Source: Halomarina rubra
GTDB lineage: Archaea; Halobacteriota; Halobacteria; Halobacteriales; Haloarculaceae
Assembly (NCBI RefSeq): GCF_023699475.1
Contig: NZ_JALXFV010000008.1
Coordinates: forward strand, 86,212-150,211
Reading direction: 5' to 3'
Length of the DNA: 64,000 nt
Shown here: in pieces, positions 56,780 to 64,000 of the stretch
Position numbering within the stretch: position 1 is the stretch's first letter
Layout of the letters: each line of letters begins with the position of its first letter
Made by a program: the position numbers and the translations under genes
The notes under the pieces: generated by a model
What the model was told of the DNA's origin: nothing
Seen by the model: only the letters and a program-made list of their open reading frames with translations
Database searches by the model: none

Positions 56780-58125
56780 CGACCGCGAGTGTCATCTCCG
56801 GCGTCAGCGTCGCCCACCAGCGCGCCGACCTCGACGCCATCGACGCCGCGGCCGACGAGGACGTCCGCACGCTCGTCGCCTCGCTACTGGAGATTCCGGA
56901 GGTCGACGAGGCGTTCGCGCTCCAGACGTGCAACCGCGTCGAGGCGTACGTCGTCACGGACGACGAGGCCGACGGCCGCGCGGCGGTCGCCGGCGTCGTC
57001 GAGGACGTCGTCCCCGATGCGGTCGTGCCCATGGACCACGAGACGAGCCTCCGTCACCTCATGCGGGTGGCCTGCGGTCTCGAATCGCTCGTCGTCGGGG
57101 AAGACCAGATTCTCGGTCAGTTGCGGGACGCCTACCTCGCCGCGCGCGCGGCCGGTGGTGTCGGCCCCGTCCTCGAAGAGGCGCTCACCAAGGCCATCCA
57201 CGTCGGCGAGCGCGCTCGCACCGAGACGGCCATCAACGAGGGCGTCGTCTCGCTTGGCAGCGCCGCCGTCCGCCTCGCACGGACGGACTTCGACGGCGAC
57301 CTCGCCGACGCGACGGCGCTCGTCGTCGGGACCGGCGAGATGGGCACCCTCGCCGCCCGTTCGCTCGCCGAACACGTCGACCACGTCGTCGTCGCCAACC
57401 GGACGCTCGACAACGCCGAGCACGTCGCCCGCGCGCTCGACGACGTCCGGACCAGCGTCGTCGGACTCGGGGCGCTCGCTCCCGCGCTCGAGGCCGCCGA
57501 CGTCGTCGTCTCGGCGACCGGTGCCCCCGAGAGCGTCATCGACACACAGCTCCTCGCGACGGCTGGCGAGACGTACCTCATCGACCTCGCGCGCCCCCGC
57601 GACGTCGCTCCCGGCGTCGACGCGCTGGAGGCGGTGACGGTCGTCGACCTCGACGCCATCGAGGACGTCACCGACGCCACCGCCGAGCAGCGCGCCCGGG
57701 CCGCCCGCGAGGTCGAGGCGATGATCGACCGCGAGTTCGAGAACCTGCTGGTCCAGTACAAACGCAAGCGCGCCGACGAGGCCATCGGCGCGATGTACGA
57801 GGGTGCCGAACGCATCAAAGGTCGCGAACTCGCCACCGCGTTCTCCCGACTGGAGGCCGCCGAGAGCGACGAGGAGCGCCGCGAGGTCGTCGAGTCGCTC
57901 GCCGACGCGCTCGTGGGCCAACTGCTCGCCGCACCGACGCGGAGTCTCCGTGACGCCGCCGAACGCGACGACTGGTCGACCATCCACACCGCGCTCCGCC
58001 TGTTCGACCCGAGCGGCGACGCCGGGTCGACCCCTCCGCTCCCGCCGAACGCCAGTCCCGAGGACATCCCCGAGGCGGTCCGCGACGGGATGCCTCGCGC
58101 CGTCCTCGAACAGCTCGACGACTGA
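56776..58125 (+). CDS. hemA: Glutamyl-tRNA reductase HemA
   Basis: A 449-aa GluTR that reduces glutamyl-tRNA to glutamate-1-semialdehyde, first committed step of tetrapyrrole synthesis. Catalytic Cys52 lies in L-Q-T-C-N-R-V-E. The segment V-V-G-E-D-Q-I-L-G-Q and the NADPH-binding G-T-G-E-M-G-T-L-A are present, and the dimerisation helix is at the C-terminus with a Pro/Ser-rich tail. It starts at GTG overlapping the previous stop (GTGA), completing a three-gene operon. The length is within the normal 420-450. Confidence 0.95.
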   Translation: MTTASVISGVSVAHQRADLDAIDAAADEDVRTLVASLLEIPEVDEAFALQTCNRVEAYVVTDDEADGRAAVAGVVEDVVPDAVVPMDHETSLRHLMRVACGLESLVVGEDQILGQLRDAYLAARAAGGVGPVLEEALTKAIHVGERARTETAINEGVVSLGSAAVRLARTDFDGDLADATALVVGTGEMGTLAARSLAEHVDHVVVANRTLDNAEHVARALDDVRTSVVGLGALAPALEAADVVVSATGAPESVIDTQLLATAGETYLIDLARPRDVAPGVDALEAVTVVDLDAIEDVTDATAEQRARAAREVEAMIDREFENLLVQYKRKRADEAIGAMYEGAERIKGRELATAFSRLEAAESDEERREVVESLADALVGQLLAAPTRSLRDAAERDDWSTIHTALRLFDPSGDAGSTPPLPPNASPEDIPEAVRDGMPRAVLEQLDD

Positions 58126-58293
58126 GCCGTCGACTCCGCGACGAGGTCGCAACGAGACCGCCACGAGACTCCTCGACGAAACCTGTTTGCTACCCGACAG
58201 CGTAGCGCTCGACGGTGAGCGTCTATCCTCGACGGCCGTGACTCGACACTCTCGGAGACACTCGTCAGTGGTCGTGCGGTTCGGGTTCTGGTC

Positions 58294-59304
58294 GTGGTGG
58301 GACTGTTCCTGGTCTCGGTCCGACTCCTGGCGGCTTCGACCGCGGCGCTGGCACCGGTCGTCCGGGCGGGGTTCGAGGGCGTCGTCGTCACGGACCTGGA
58401 CGCGCTCGGAATCGGGTGGCTCGGGGCCTACCTCCTCGCCAACGGGTCGGTCGTCGCGGCCGTCTCGCTGTCGCTGTTCGACGCCGCCCTCGTCGACGCC
58501 GGGCAACTGTTCATGCTGGTCGTCGGGTCTCGCCTCGGTGCCGCCGCGGTCGTGGTGCTCGTCGGGGCGGCCGACTACACTCACGACCCCGAGTCGACCC
58601 TCCGGGAGTCGACGCGGTTGGGGTTGTTGACGTTCGTCGTCAGCCACTCCATCTACCTCCCCGTGGCGCTGGTGGGACTGGTCGTCCTCCCGTGGCTCAC
58701 ACCGTACCTCTCCACGACCGCGGCGGGGGCCACGAGCGTCGGCGGCGTCCCGGACGTGGTCGCGCCGCTGACCGACCGCGTCGTCGGGGCTGTCGGACCG
58801 ACGGTCGGTCTGCTGGTCGCCTTCGGGGGGTTGCTGGTGAGTCTGTGGCTGTTCGACCGTCTCCTCGACGACCTCGACACCGACCGCCTCCGGGAGCGCT
58901 ACCTCTCGCGGCTGGAGAACCGATGGCTCTCGTTCGGACTCGGCGTGGTCGTGACCGGCCTCACGACGAGCGTCGCGTTCTCGCTGGGGGTCGTCGTCCC
59001 GCTGTACAACCGCGGCCACGTCCAGCGCGAGGAGGTCGTCCCGTACGTCCTCGGGGCCAACGTCGGGACGCTCGTCGACACGCTCGTCGTCGCCGTGGCG
59101 CTGGGGACGCCGGCGGGGGTGTCGACCGTCCTCGTCGTGCTGGTGGTCGGTCTCGTCGTGACCGCGCTGGCCCTGGCCGCCTACGCACCGTACTGCGAGG
59201 TGGTCGACGGGGTCCAGCGACGCGTCCTCGCTAGCCCCGCGTCGTTCGTCGCGTTCCTCGGGTCGCTGCTGGTCGCGCCCGCCGTGCTGGTGGTGGGCTG
59301 GTGA
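58294..59304 (+). CDS. Na/Pi cotransporter-like (PNaS) membrane protein
   Basis: A 336-aa polytopic protein with about eight hydrophobic segments. The repeat-like motif G-A-N-V-G-T (in V-V-P-Y-V-L-G-A-N-V-G-T-L-V-D-T) is the core signature of Na+/phosphate cotransporters (NptA/SLC34 type); N-x-T-T-S-V in L-T-T-S-V-A-F supports it. It is smaller than typical NptA, with one clear G-A-N-x-G-T instead of two, and the inverted repeat is weak. Start is one of two adjacent GTG codons (one codon apart). Not clearly linked to neighbours. Confidence 0.75.
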   Translation: MVGLFLVSVRLLAASTAALAPVVRAGFEGVVVTDLDALGIGWLGAYLLANGSVVAAVSLSLFDAALVDAGQLFMLVVGSRLGAAAVVVLVGAADYTHDPESTLRESTRLGLLTFVVSHSIYLPVALVGLVVLPWLTPYLSTTAAGATSVGGVPDVVAPLTDRVVGAVGPTVGLLVAFGGLLVSLWLFDRLLDDLDTDRLRERYLSRLENRWLSFGLGVVVTGLTTSVAFSLGVVVPLYNRGHVQREEVVPYVLGANVGTLVDTLVVAVALGTPAGVSTVLVVLVVGLVVTALALAAYAPYCEVVDGVQRRVLASPASFVAFLGSLLVAPAVLVVGW

Positions 59305-59403
59305 GCCGCTCGGTCGACGATACGGTTATCAGTTGACACGTCCTCTCTCCGCTCGATTCTCGCGAATCGGTGAGGACCAGATGACTCGACCCGAGGTGGA
59401 CTG

Positions 59404-60450
59404 ATGCCCGTCGTACCGAACACGCTCGAACGCCTCGCGATGTTGCGCCTCAACCGTGCGCCCGGTCCCGTCCTCGACATGGTCGCCGCCGGAGCGTTCC
59501 GCGCCGCGACCACCGCATACGAACACGGTGTGTTCGCGGAACTCCGCGATGGTCCGCGGACCGCGTTCGACCTGGCGCAGACGCTCGACGCCCACGAGGA
59601 CGGGTTGCGACCGCTGCTCGACTTCCTCGTCACGACGGGCTACCTCGACCGTGACGGCATCTACTACGAGAACTCGACGATGACGACCCGCTGGCTCACC
59701 GACGCGCCCGCGAGCACCGACGTCGGGCCGTGGCTCGCGATGTGGGAGACGGTCGTGTTCCCGTTCTGGACGACGGCGCTCGACGACGTCCTCGCGACGG
59801 GTGAACCCGACCGGACGCTCTACGAGACGCTGACCGAGGACCCCGAGGCGGCGAGCGCGGTCCAGCGGGGGTTCGTCGCCACCGCCGAACTCGCACTCGA
59901 CGGGGTCCTCGACGCGGTGGCGGTGCCCGAGGGGGCGACCCGCCTGCTCGACGTCGGGGGCGGCCACGGTCGGTACGCCGCGGCGTTCGTCGCCACGACG
60001 CCGACGCTCACCGCCACGGTGTTCGACCGCCCCGAGGCCGCGGCCGTCGCCCGGGAGGTGGCCGCGGCCAACGCCGTCGGCGACCGCGTCCGCTTCGAGG
60101 CGGGCGACTACTTCGCCGACGACCTGGGGAGCGACTACGACCTGGCGCTGGTGTTCAACGTGCTCCACGCCCACGACCCCGAGGAGAACCGCCGTCTGCT
60201 CGCGCGGGTCCACGACGCCCTCGGTTCCGGCGGCCGCATCGCCGTGCTCGACCAGTTCGCGAGCGAGGCGCGGACCCCGGCGTGGGAGGCGGCGCTGGCG
60301 TTCCTAAACCTCAACTACCACATCACCATCGGCGCGGGCATCCCGGACGAGGCGACGGTCCCCGAGTGGCTGACCGACGCCGGGTTCCGGGCGGTTCGTC
60401 GCGAGTCGGTGGGACCCGGAATCGCGGTGTTCGTCGCAGAGCGGGACTGA
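59404..60450 (+). CDS. SAM-dependent O-methyltransferase-like protein
   Basis: A 348-aa methyltransferase of the class represented by hydroxyneurosporene or acetylserotonin O-methyltransferases. The N-terminal 110 residues form a winged-helix dimerisation domain (G-V-F-A-E-L-R-D-G-P-R-T-A-F-D-L-A). SAM motif I is L-L-D-V-G-G-G-H-G-R-Y-A-A (about 178-190), and the motif with D-Y-F-A-D-D and L-V-F-N-V-L-H-A-H follows. The C-terminal catalytic-helix region has the residues N-L-N-Y-H. Substrate unknown; possibly a small polyketide or carotenoid-type hydroxyl. The start ATG gives M-P-V-V-P-N. Confidence 0.82.
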   Translation: MPVVPNTLERLAMLRLNRAPGPVLDMVAAGAFRAATTAYEHGVFAELRDGPRTAFDLAQTLDAHEDGLRPLLDFLVTTGYLDRDGIYYENSTMTTRWLTDAPASTDVGPWLAMWETVVFPFWTTALDDVLATGEPDRTLYETLTEDPEAASAVQRGFVATAELALDGVLDAVAVPEGATRLLDVGGGHGRYAAAFVATTPTLTATVFDRPEAAAVAREVAAANAVGDRVRFEAGDYFADDLGSDYDLALVFNVLHAHDPEENRRLLARVHDALGSGGRIAVLDQFASEARTPAWEAALAFLNLNYHITIGAGIPDEATVPEWLTDAGFRAVRRESVGPGIAVFVAERD

Positions 60451-60526
60451 CCGCTCGTCGCTTCGCGGCGCGTCTCGTTGCTTCGCGCCGTCGCCGAGAC
60501 GAGCGCCCGACGCCCGCGCCACGATG

Positions 60527-60534
60527 CCTTTTTG
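60527..60534 (+). promoter_or_regulatory. Promoter box of the nurA gene
   Basis: cctttttg, 24-31 nt before the ATG of the nurA gene. It argues against a much longer in-frame upstream extension, which begins 276 nt earlier. Confidence 0.5.
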
Positions 60535-60557
60535 CCGACACGCTCGCGTCTACGGGT

Positions 60558-61823
60558 ATGACACTCGACCCGGTGCACTTCGAGGGCATCACGCGCCTCG
60601 CCGGGCGCATCCGGCAGGACGTGGACGCGAGCGACCACCGGGCGTTCGCACAGCAGGTGTGGGAGGAGTGGCTCGACCCGCTCCGGGCCGACGGAGACGT
60701 GTTACTCGAACCGCTCGACGAGCACCGCCGACGGATGATGCCCGTCGACGAGGCGGCGCTCCAGCCCGACCGTTTCGAGACTCGCCACGGGCTCGACTCG
60801 GGCACCATCAACCCGACGACGTTCAAGAACGGCGTCGTCCTCGACGTGGCCCAGGCGGCGATGAGCGCGGTCCCCTCCGACCTCGACCTCCACCGCGGGC
60901 GGACGACGGTGATGACCGTCCACACGAACGACGCGATGGCCGACCTCAACGGCGACTGGACGATGTTCGACGAGGGCTACACCCGCGGGCGGGTGCTCCA
61001 CGCGCCACGCGTCGACCGCTACGAGACCGCGGTCGTCCACGACCTCGCGCTGTTCCTCGCCGAGAGTTCCCACGCGCTCGACAACGCCGACATCGTCTCG
61101 GACCTGCTCGTGATGGACGGCCCGGTGTACCCGAAGGGCCTGCTCAACTGGGCGAACCGCGAACCCGAACTCCGCGACCTGCTCGCCGAGGACGAACGCC
61201 CCCGCGACGTCATCGAGAACTACATCCGCCTCGTCGAGCGGTTCGCCGAGCGCGACGTGCCGCTCTGTGGCTTCGTCAAGACGCCCATCACCCGCGCCAT
61301 CACGCGGACCGTCCGCGACCAGCGCGGGAACGCGCCGTGGGTCAACGACGCCGCGTTCTTCTCGCAGGTGCTCGAACGCCGCGAGCGCGTCGCCGGCGAG
61401 GACGGCCCCGAGTACGACCGCGTCACCGACGCGCTCACCTTCACGAGTTGGTTCGTCTCCCGTGGCGGGGCCGACCACGCCATGTCGACGCTCGGCGACG
61501 CGTTCGGCATCGACCGTCGCCTCCCGCCCGAAGCCTACGAGGTGACGTTCTGTGTGCTCTACGACCCCAGAACCGACGTGGTGTACCGTCTCGAAGCGCC
61601 CGCCGCCTTCACCGCCGACGAGGACCAGCGTGAGGCCATCCTGATGCAGGCGCTCAAGGGCGTCGCCGTCGAACGCGGCCCGCCGATGGCCGTCGCCAAA
61701 GCGGACGGCCTCGCCCAGATCGGTCGTGCGGAGACCGACGCGCTCCGAGGGGCGCTCGAACGCGCGTTCGACACCGAGGCCGACACCACCTACGACGACG
61801 AGCGGTGGGGTCTGCTGGACTGA
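60558..61823 (+). CDS. nurA: DNA double-strand break end-resection nuclease NurA
   Basis: A 421-aa NurA. It is a toroidal dimeric 5'-3' nuclease that works with the HerA translocase in DNA end resection with Mre11-Rad50. Seen: N-P-T-T-F-K-N-G-V-V-L-D-V-A-Q-A, an active-site Asp region; V-V-H-D-L-A-L-F; L-L-V-M-D-G-P-V-Y-P-K-G; and C-G-F-V-K. The C-terminal A-D-G-L-A-Q-I is typical of haloarchaeal NurA. No herA is next to it; the partner is probably elsewhere. The start is set at M-T-L-D-P-V because of the promoter box. Confidence 0.9.
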   Translation: MTLDPVHFEGITRLAGRIRQDVDASDHRAFAQQVWEEWLDPLRADGDVLLEPLDEHRRRMMPVDEAALQPDRFETRHGLDSGTINPTTFKNGVVLDVAQAAMSAVPSDLDLHRGRTTVMTVHTNDAMADLNGDWTMFDEGYTRGRVLHAPRVDRYETAVVHDLALFLAESSHALDNADIVSDLLVMDGPVYPKGLLNWANREPELRDLLAEDERPRDVIENYIRLVERFAERDVPLCGFVKTPITRAITRTVRDQRGNAPWVNDAAFFSQVLERRERVAGEDGPEYDRVTDALTFTSWFVSRGGADHAMSTLGDAFGIDRRLPPEAYEVTFCVLYDPRTDVVYRLEAPAAFTADEDQREAILMQALKGVAVERGPPMAVAKADGLAQIGRAETDALRGALERAFDTEADTTYDDERWGLLD

Positions 61824-62036
61824 ACGACGACTCGGGACAGAGACCACGCCCGACCGAGCGATCCAAGGATGGGACCGAAGCCGCTCTCGGGGCGGAGACG
61901 CGGACGGCTGAGCACCGTAGGTGAGCGAGAACAGCGAGCGAACCGAGGAGCGCGCCAGCCGCATCGGTTCGTGAGAGTGGGGGCTTTCGAGGCGTTCTCG
62001 GCTACTACCTCACCGGAGAAACCGAAACCAGCGACG

Positions 62037-62378
62037 TCAGCGAGCGCCGGGCTGGGTCTTCGTCATCTCGATCTCCACGTCGGCCTCCCGGACGCCGATG
62101 CGTGCGAACTGGGTGCGGATGTGGTCCTCGGCGGCCTCGACGCCCTGGTCGCGGGTCTCGAACCCGCGGGGCATCGGCGACTCGAAGGCGATCTGCACCT
62201 CCTCGCCGTCGATGGTCTGGGGTTGACCGCCGCTCTCGACCTCGTAGAACTCGTCGCAGACCCACACGTAGGGCGCGTCCTCGTCGGGCGCACCCTTGAA
62301 GTCGGGGGCACGCTCGCCGCGTTCGTAGAGCGTCCCGGTGAGGGTCGTCCCCCCGGCGTGCCCGCGAATAAGTAACAT
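62037..62378 (-). CDS. Haloarchaeal hypothetical protein (DUF7113-like)
   Basis: A 113-aa protein, M-L-L-I-R-G-H-A-G-G-T-T-L-T-G-T-L-Y-E-R-G, then V-W-V-C-D-E-F-Y-E-V-E-S-G-G-Q-P, E-D-H-I-R-T-Q-F-A-R-I-G and E-I-E-M-T-K-T. It looks like the haloarchaea-only family I recall as DUF7113. No function is known to me. The ATG at M-L-L-I-R-G is chosen; the frame opens 41 codons earlier, but those residues are basic and low-complexity. It is downstream of the inositol-phosphatase-like gene on the same strand. Confidence 0.75.
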   Translation of the reverse strand: MLLIRGHAGGTTLTGTLYERGERAPDFKGAPDEDAPYVWVCDEFYEVESGGQPQTIDGEEVQIAFESPMPRGFETRDQGVEAAEDHIRTQFARIGVREADVEIEMTKTQPGAR

Positions 62379-62501
62379 TACGTCTGATACGGTGTCACGT
62401 CGGAAAAGGCTGTTCAGACGCGGACGACGGGCGTCAGACGGTAATTCGGTCGTTCGTGACTGTCCCGGTGAGCGATGGTCACGCTGCCCCCGGTCGGGCA
62501 C

Positions 62502-63272
62502 TCACACGACGGCCAGTCGTTCGGCGAGAGCGTCGGCGAGTGACCCGCTGGCGGCGAACACGCCGAGGTCCCGTGTGTCGTCGCGTCGGACGTGCGCACC
62601 GGCTTCGTTCGCCAGCAGTTCGCCGGCGTGTTGTTCCTCCTCGTCGGGGGCGAACGTCACCATCGCGTCGATGCGACCGCGCGCGAGCAGGCCCCAGTGG
62701 ACGGTCGGACTCCACGAGGAGAACACGCGCTTGGAGGAATCGGCTAGCGTGTCTCGGAGCGCGTCGGCCTCGGCCAGTCGGCCGTCGCGTTTCACGTCGT
62801 GACCGATGACGAACCCGACGGTCGCCGTCTCCAGCGACCGGTCGCTCTCGCAGTCGACGGGCGTCCCGTCGTAGCGCGTTCCCACGCCGCGGCGAGCGAG
62901 GTAGTGGTCGTCGGCGACGGGCGCGTAGACGCTGGCGAGGACCGGGCCGTCGGCGTCGAGGACGGCGACGCTCGCCGCGAACGACGGCATCCCGGCGACG
63001 TAGTTGTTCGTCCCGTCGAGCGGGTCGACCACCCAGCGGTACTCCGACGTCTCACCGGCACGCTCGCCGCGTTCCTCGGCGTAGACCGTGTGGTCGGGGA
63101 ACGACGACTCGACGACCGAGAGCATCCGCTCTTCGCTGGCGCGGTCGGCGGCGGCCTTCACGTCGTGGGCGTCGAACTCGCCGTCGGCGTCGTTCGCTCG
63201 GAACCGTTCGCGGAGCAGTCGGCCGCCGGCGAACGTCGCCCGGACGGCCGTGTCTTCGATGGCGGGGAGCAC
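62502..63272 (-). CDS. Inositol monophosphatase family protein
   Basis: A 256-aa Mg2+-dependent phosphatase of the IMPase/fructose-1,6-bisphosphatase superfamily. Motif A E-E-R-G-E-R supplies the first metal Glu, and motif B V-D-P-L-D-G-T-N-N-Y is intact. The third metal motif, normally P-W-D-x-A-A-G, reads E-E-E-Q-H-A-G-E, so the usual Trp-Asp is replaced by acidic residues; metal binding may be shifted. It could dephosphorylate inositol phosphate (compatible solute/lipid precursor), FBP or PAP. The start is the GTG giving the L-P-A-I-E-D frame, as no ATG lies near. Confidence 0.85.
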   Translation of the reverse strand: MLPAIEDTAVRATFAGGRLLRERFRANDADGEFDAHDVKAAADRASEERMLSVVESSFPDHTVYAEERGERAGETSEYRWVVDPLDGTNNYVAGMPSFAASVAVLDADGPVLASVYAPVADDHYLARRGVGTRYDGTPVDCESDRSLETATVGFVIGHDVKRDGRLAEADALRDTLADSSKRVFSSWSPTVHWGLLARGRIDAMVTFAPDEEEQHAGELLANEAGAHVRRDDTRDLGVFAASGSLADALAERLAVV

Positions 63273-63350
63273 GTCTCGTCGTGTCTGTGGGCGAGCATGA
63301 CCGTTTCGATGGACGGCGGTGCGCCGTCGGTCGTCGGTCGTCCGGCGCGG

Positions 63351-64000
63351 CTACCGCGCGAGCGTCGTCGGCCGGTGGACCTCGCGGCGCTGTGGGAGGG
63401 CGTCGAACCGCTCGGTCGGGACGGAGAGGATCTCGCCGTGTCGACGGGCGGTGTTGTACGGGTTGACGAGCAGAGCGTCGTCGGCCACGCTCAGGAAGGC
63501 GTACGCGCCGGCGGTCGGAAGGGCCGAGTGGACCTCCCCGAGTGTCCGCCGGCGGTCGAACGCGAACAGTTCGTACCACTCCTCGAACCCGCTCGCCGCG
63601 GCGGCGGCGAGGACGCGGACCGTTCGACTCGCGGTGTTGCGTCGCATCGATGACGGCGCGGTGCTGTCGATACCCGCCTCCGCGGCCGTCGAGACGACGA
63701 CCCACTCCTCGTCGGTGTCGGTGAGCGTCTTCGCGTAGAACACCGGGGCGTCGGTGACGCCGACGCGGTCGGCGGTCGGGCCTGCTTCCTCGGGGTCGGC
63801 CCCGTCCGGTCCGGCCGCGTCGATGCGCTCGCGGGGGAGACGGAAGAGGTCGACGCCGTCGACGTACGCCGAGTCGACGCCCCAGAGCACCGCCGACTCG
63901 GTGAACGCGGGTTCGACCGCGCGCCACTCCTGGCCCCCACGGCCGACGGGCGTGAACGCGCCGTCGTCGTCGAACCGGCCGACGGCACACTGGCCGTCGG
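63351..64000 (-). CDS. Hypothetical protein, 5' end cut by the right edge
   Basis: A frame open from the right edge to a stop near 63.35 kb; the true start lies outside the window. The visible 216 codons include G-Q-C-A-V-G-R-F-D-D-D-G-A-F, then L-W-G-V-D-S-A-Y-V-D-G-V-D-L-F-R, a middle F-Y-A-K-T-L-T-D-T-D-E-E-W-V-V-V-S and a C-terminal half with F-E-E-W-Y-E-L-F-A-F-D-R-R and L-L-V-N-P-Y-N-T-A-R-R. A GTG codon at about 63.89 kb could start a shorter 179-aa version. I do not recognise the family. Strand use and codon bias are normal. Same strand as the two genes downstream. Confidence 0.6.
   Translation of the reverse strand, partial: DGQCAVGRFDDDGAFTPVGRGGQEWRAVEPAFTESAVLWGVDSAYVDGVDLFRLPRERIDAAGPDGADPEEAGPTADRVGVTDAPVFYAKTLTDTDEEWVVVSTAAEAGIDSTAPSSMRRNTASRTVRVLAAAAASGFEEWYELFAFDRRRTLGEVHSALPTAGAYAFLSVADDALLVNPYNTARRHGEILSVPTERFDALPQRREVHRPTTLAR

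Noticed and set aside
56884..59019. A 711-codon frame opposite hemA and the Na/Pi-like gene
   Set aside because: It spans two real genes and a spacer, which a real gene would not do with these motifs.
61824..62036. A possible small RNA in the spacer after nurA
   Set aside because: Contains short gagcgag-type repeats common in haloarchaeal spacers; no convincing stem or promoter.
1..64000. CRISPR arrays, insertion sequences, prophage or toxin-antitoxin islands
   Set aside because: No regular direct repeats, transposase motifs or phage structural genes are seen; gene order and codon use look chromosomal.

Overview
The window comes from an extremely halophilic archaeon (class Halobacteria). 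Nearly every predicted protein is strongly acidic and poor in Lys. The DNA is very GC-rich with G/C third positions. Many genes have a TTTATA-like or GCTTTT-like box 24-30 nt before the start codon and no ribosome binding site, which is the leaderless haloarchaeal style. The gene content is archaeal: aIF5A and deoxyhypusine synthase, archaeal DnaG, NurA, an RtcB/archease pair, the siroheme-dependent heme route, two MoeA proteins, and many small haloarchaeal families. It looks like ordinary chromosome. I see no phage, insertion sequence, CRISPR array, rRNA or tRNA.

Layout. 1-3.7 kb: an MrfA-like helicase and an MrfB-like exonuclease (DNA repair). 3.8-5.9 kb: two paralogous lipoproteins. 6-10.4 kb: metabolic genes (aldehyde dehydrogenase, cyclase/formamidase-like protein, SnoaL-like protein, serine hydrolase) with somewhat AT-richer spacers near the hydrolase. 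10.7-16.3 kb: Fe-S type XPD/DinG-like helicase, thioesterase and a two-gene ABC exporter. 16.3-25.4 kb: HAD phosphatase, Tat-exported hydrolase, FAD-linked oxidase, DUF123 nuclease-like protein, two very small genes, MsrB, the PPOX-archease-RtcB set, a secreted CARDB-like protein and a small zinc-ribbon protein. 25.6-28.7 kb: membrane protein plus a GMC dehydrogenase with its small Tat subunit.

28.7-32.6 kb is a hypusine neighbourhood: deoxyhypusine synthase with a His-rich N-terminus, then the operon aIF5A-agmatinase, with a lipoprotein, a Nif3-like protein and a tiny, extremely basic peptide gene between them. 33-37.6 kb: HTH protein, aminotransferase, methyltransferase, ABC1-family kinase, Hsp20. 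37.7-45.2 kb: secreted 5'-nucleotidase-like protein, two overlapping moeA genes, HAD phosphatase, pterin dehydratase with an LWR-like haloarchaeal protein, SDR oxidoreductase. 45.5-53.8 kb: symporter with its DUF3311 partner, DnaG, FNR-like flavoprotein, DUF92 membrane protein, two convergent cis-prenyltransferase genes (one apparently non-catalytic), and two tandem cold-shock genes. 53.9-64 kb: small haloarchaeal proteins, a heme operon (fused AhbA-AhbB, SirC/Met8-like, HemA), an Na/Pi-cotransporter-like protein, a methyltransferase, NurA, a DUF7113-like protein, inositol-monophosphatase-like protein, and a gene cut by the right edge.

Best candidates for a second look are the split cis-prenyltransferase with DUF92 next to it, the archaeal MrfAB-like pair, the tiny basic peptide gene with a perfect Shine-Dalgarno in an otherwise leaderless region, and the His-rich deoxyhypusine synthase. 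All family assignments are from reading the sequence; no database search was run.
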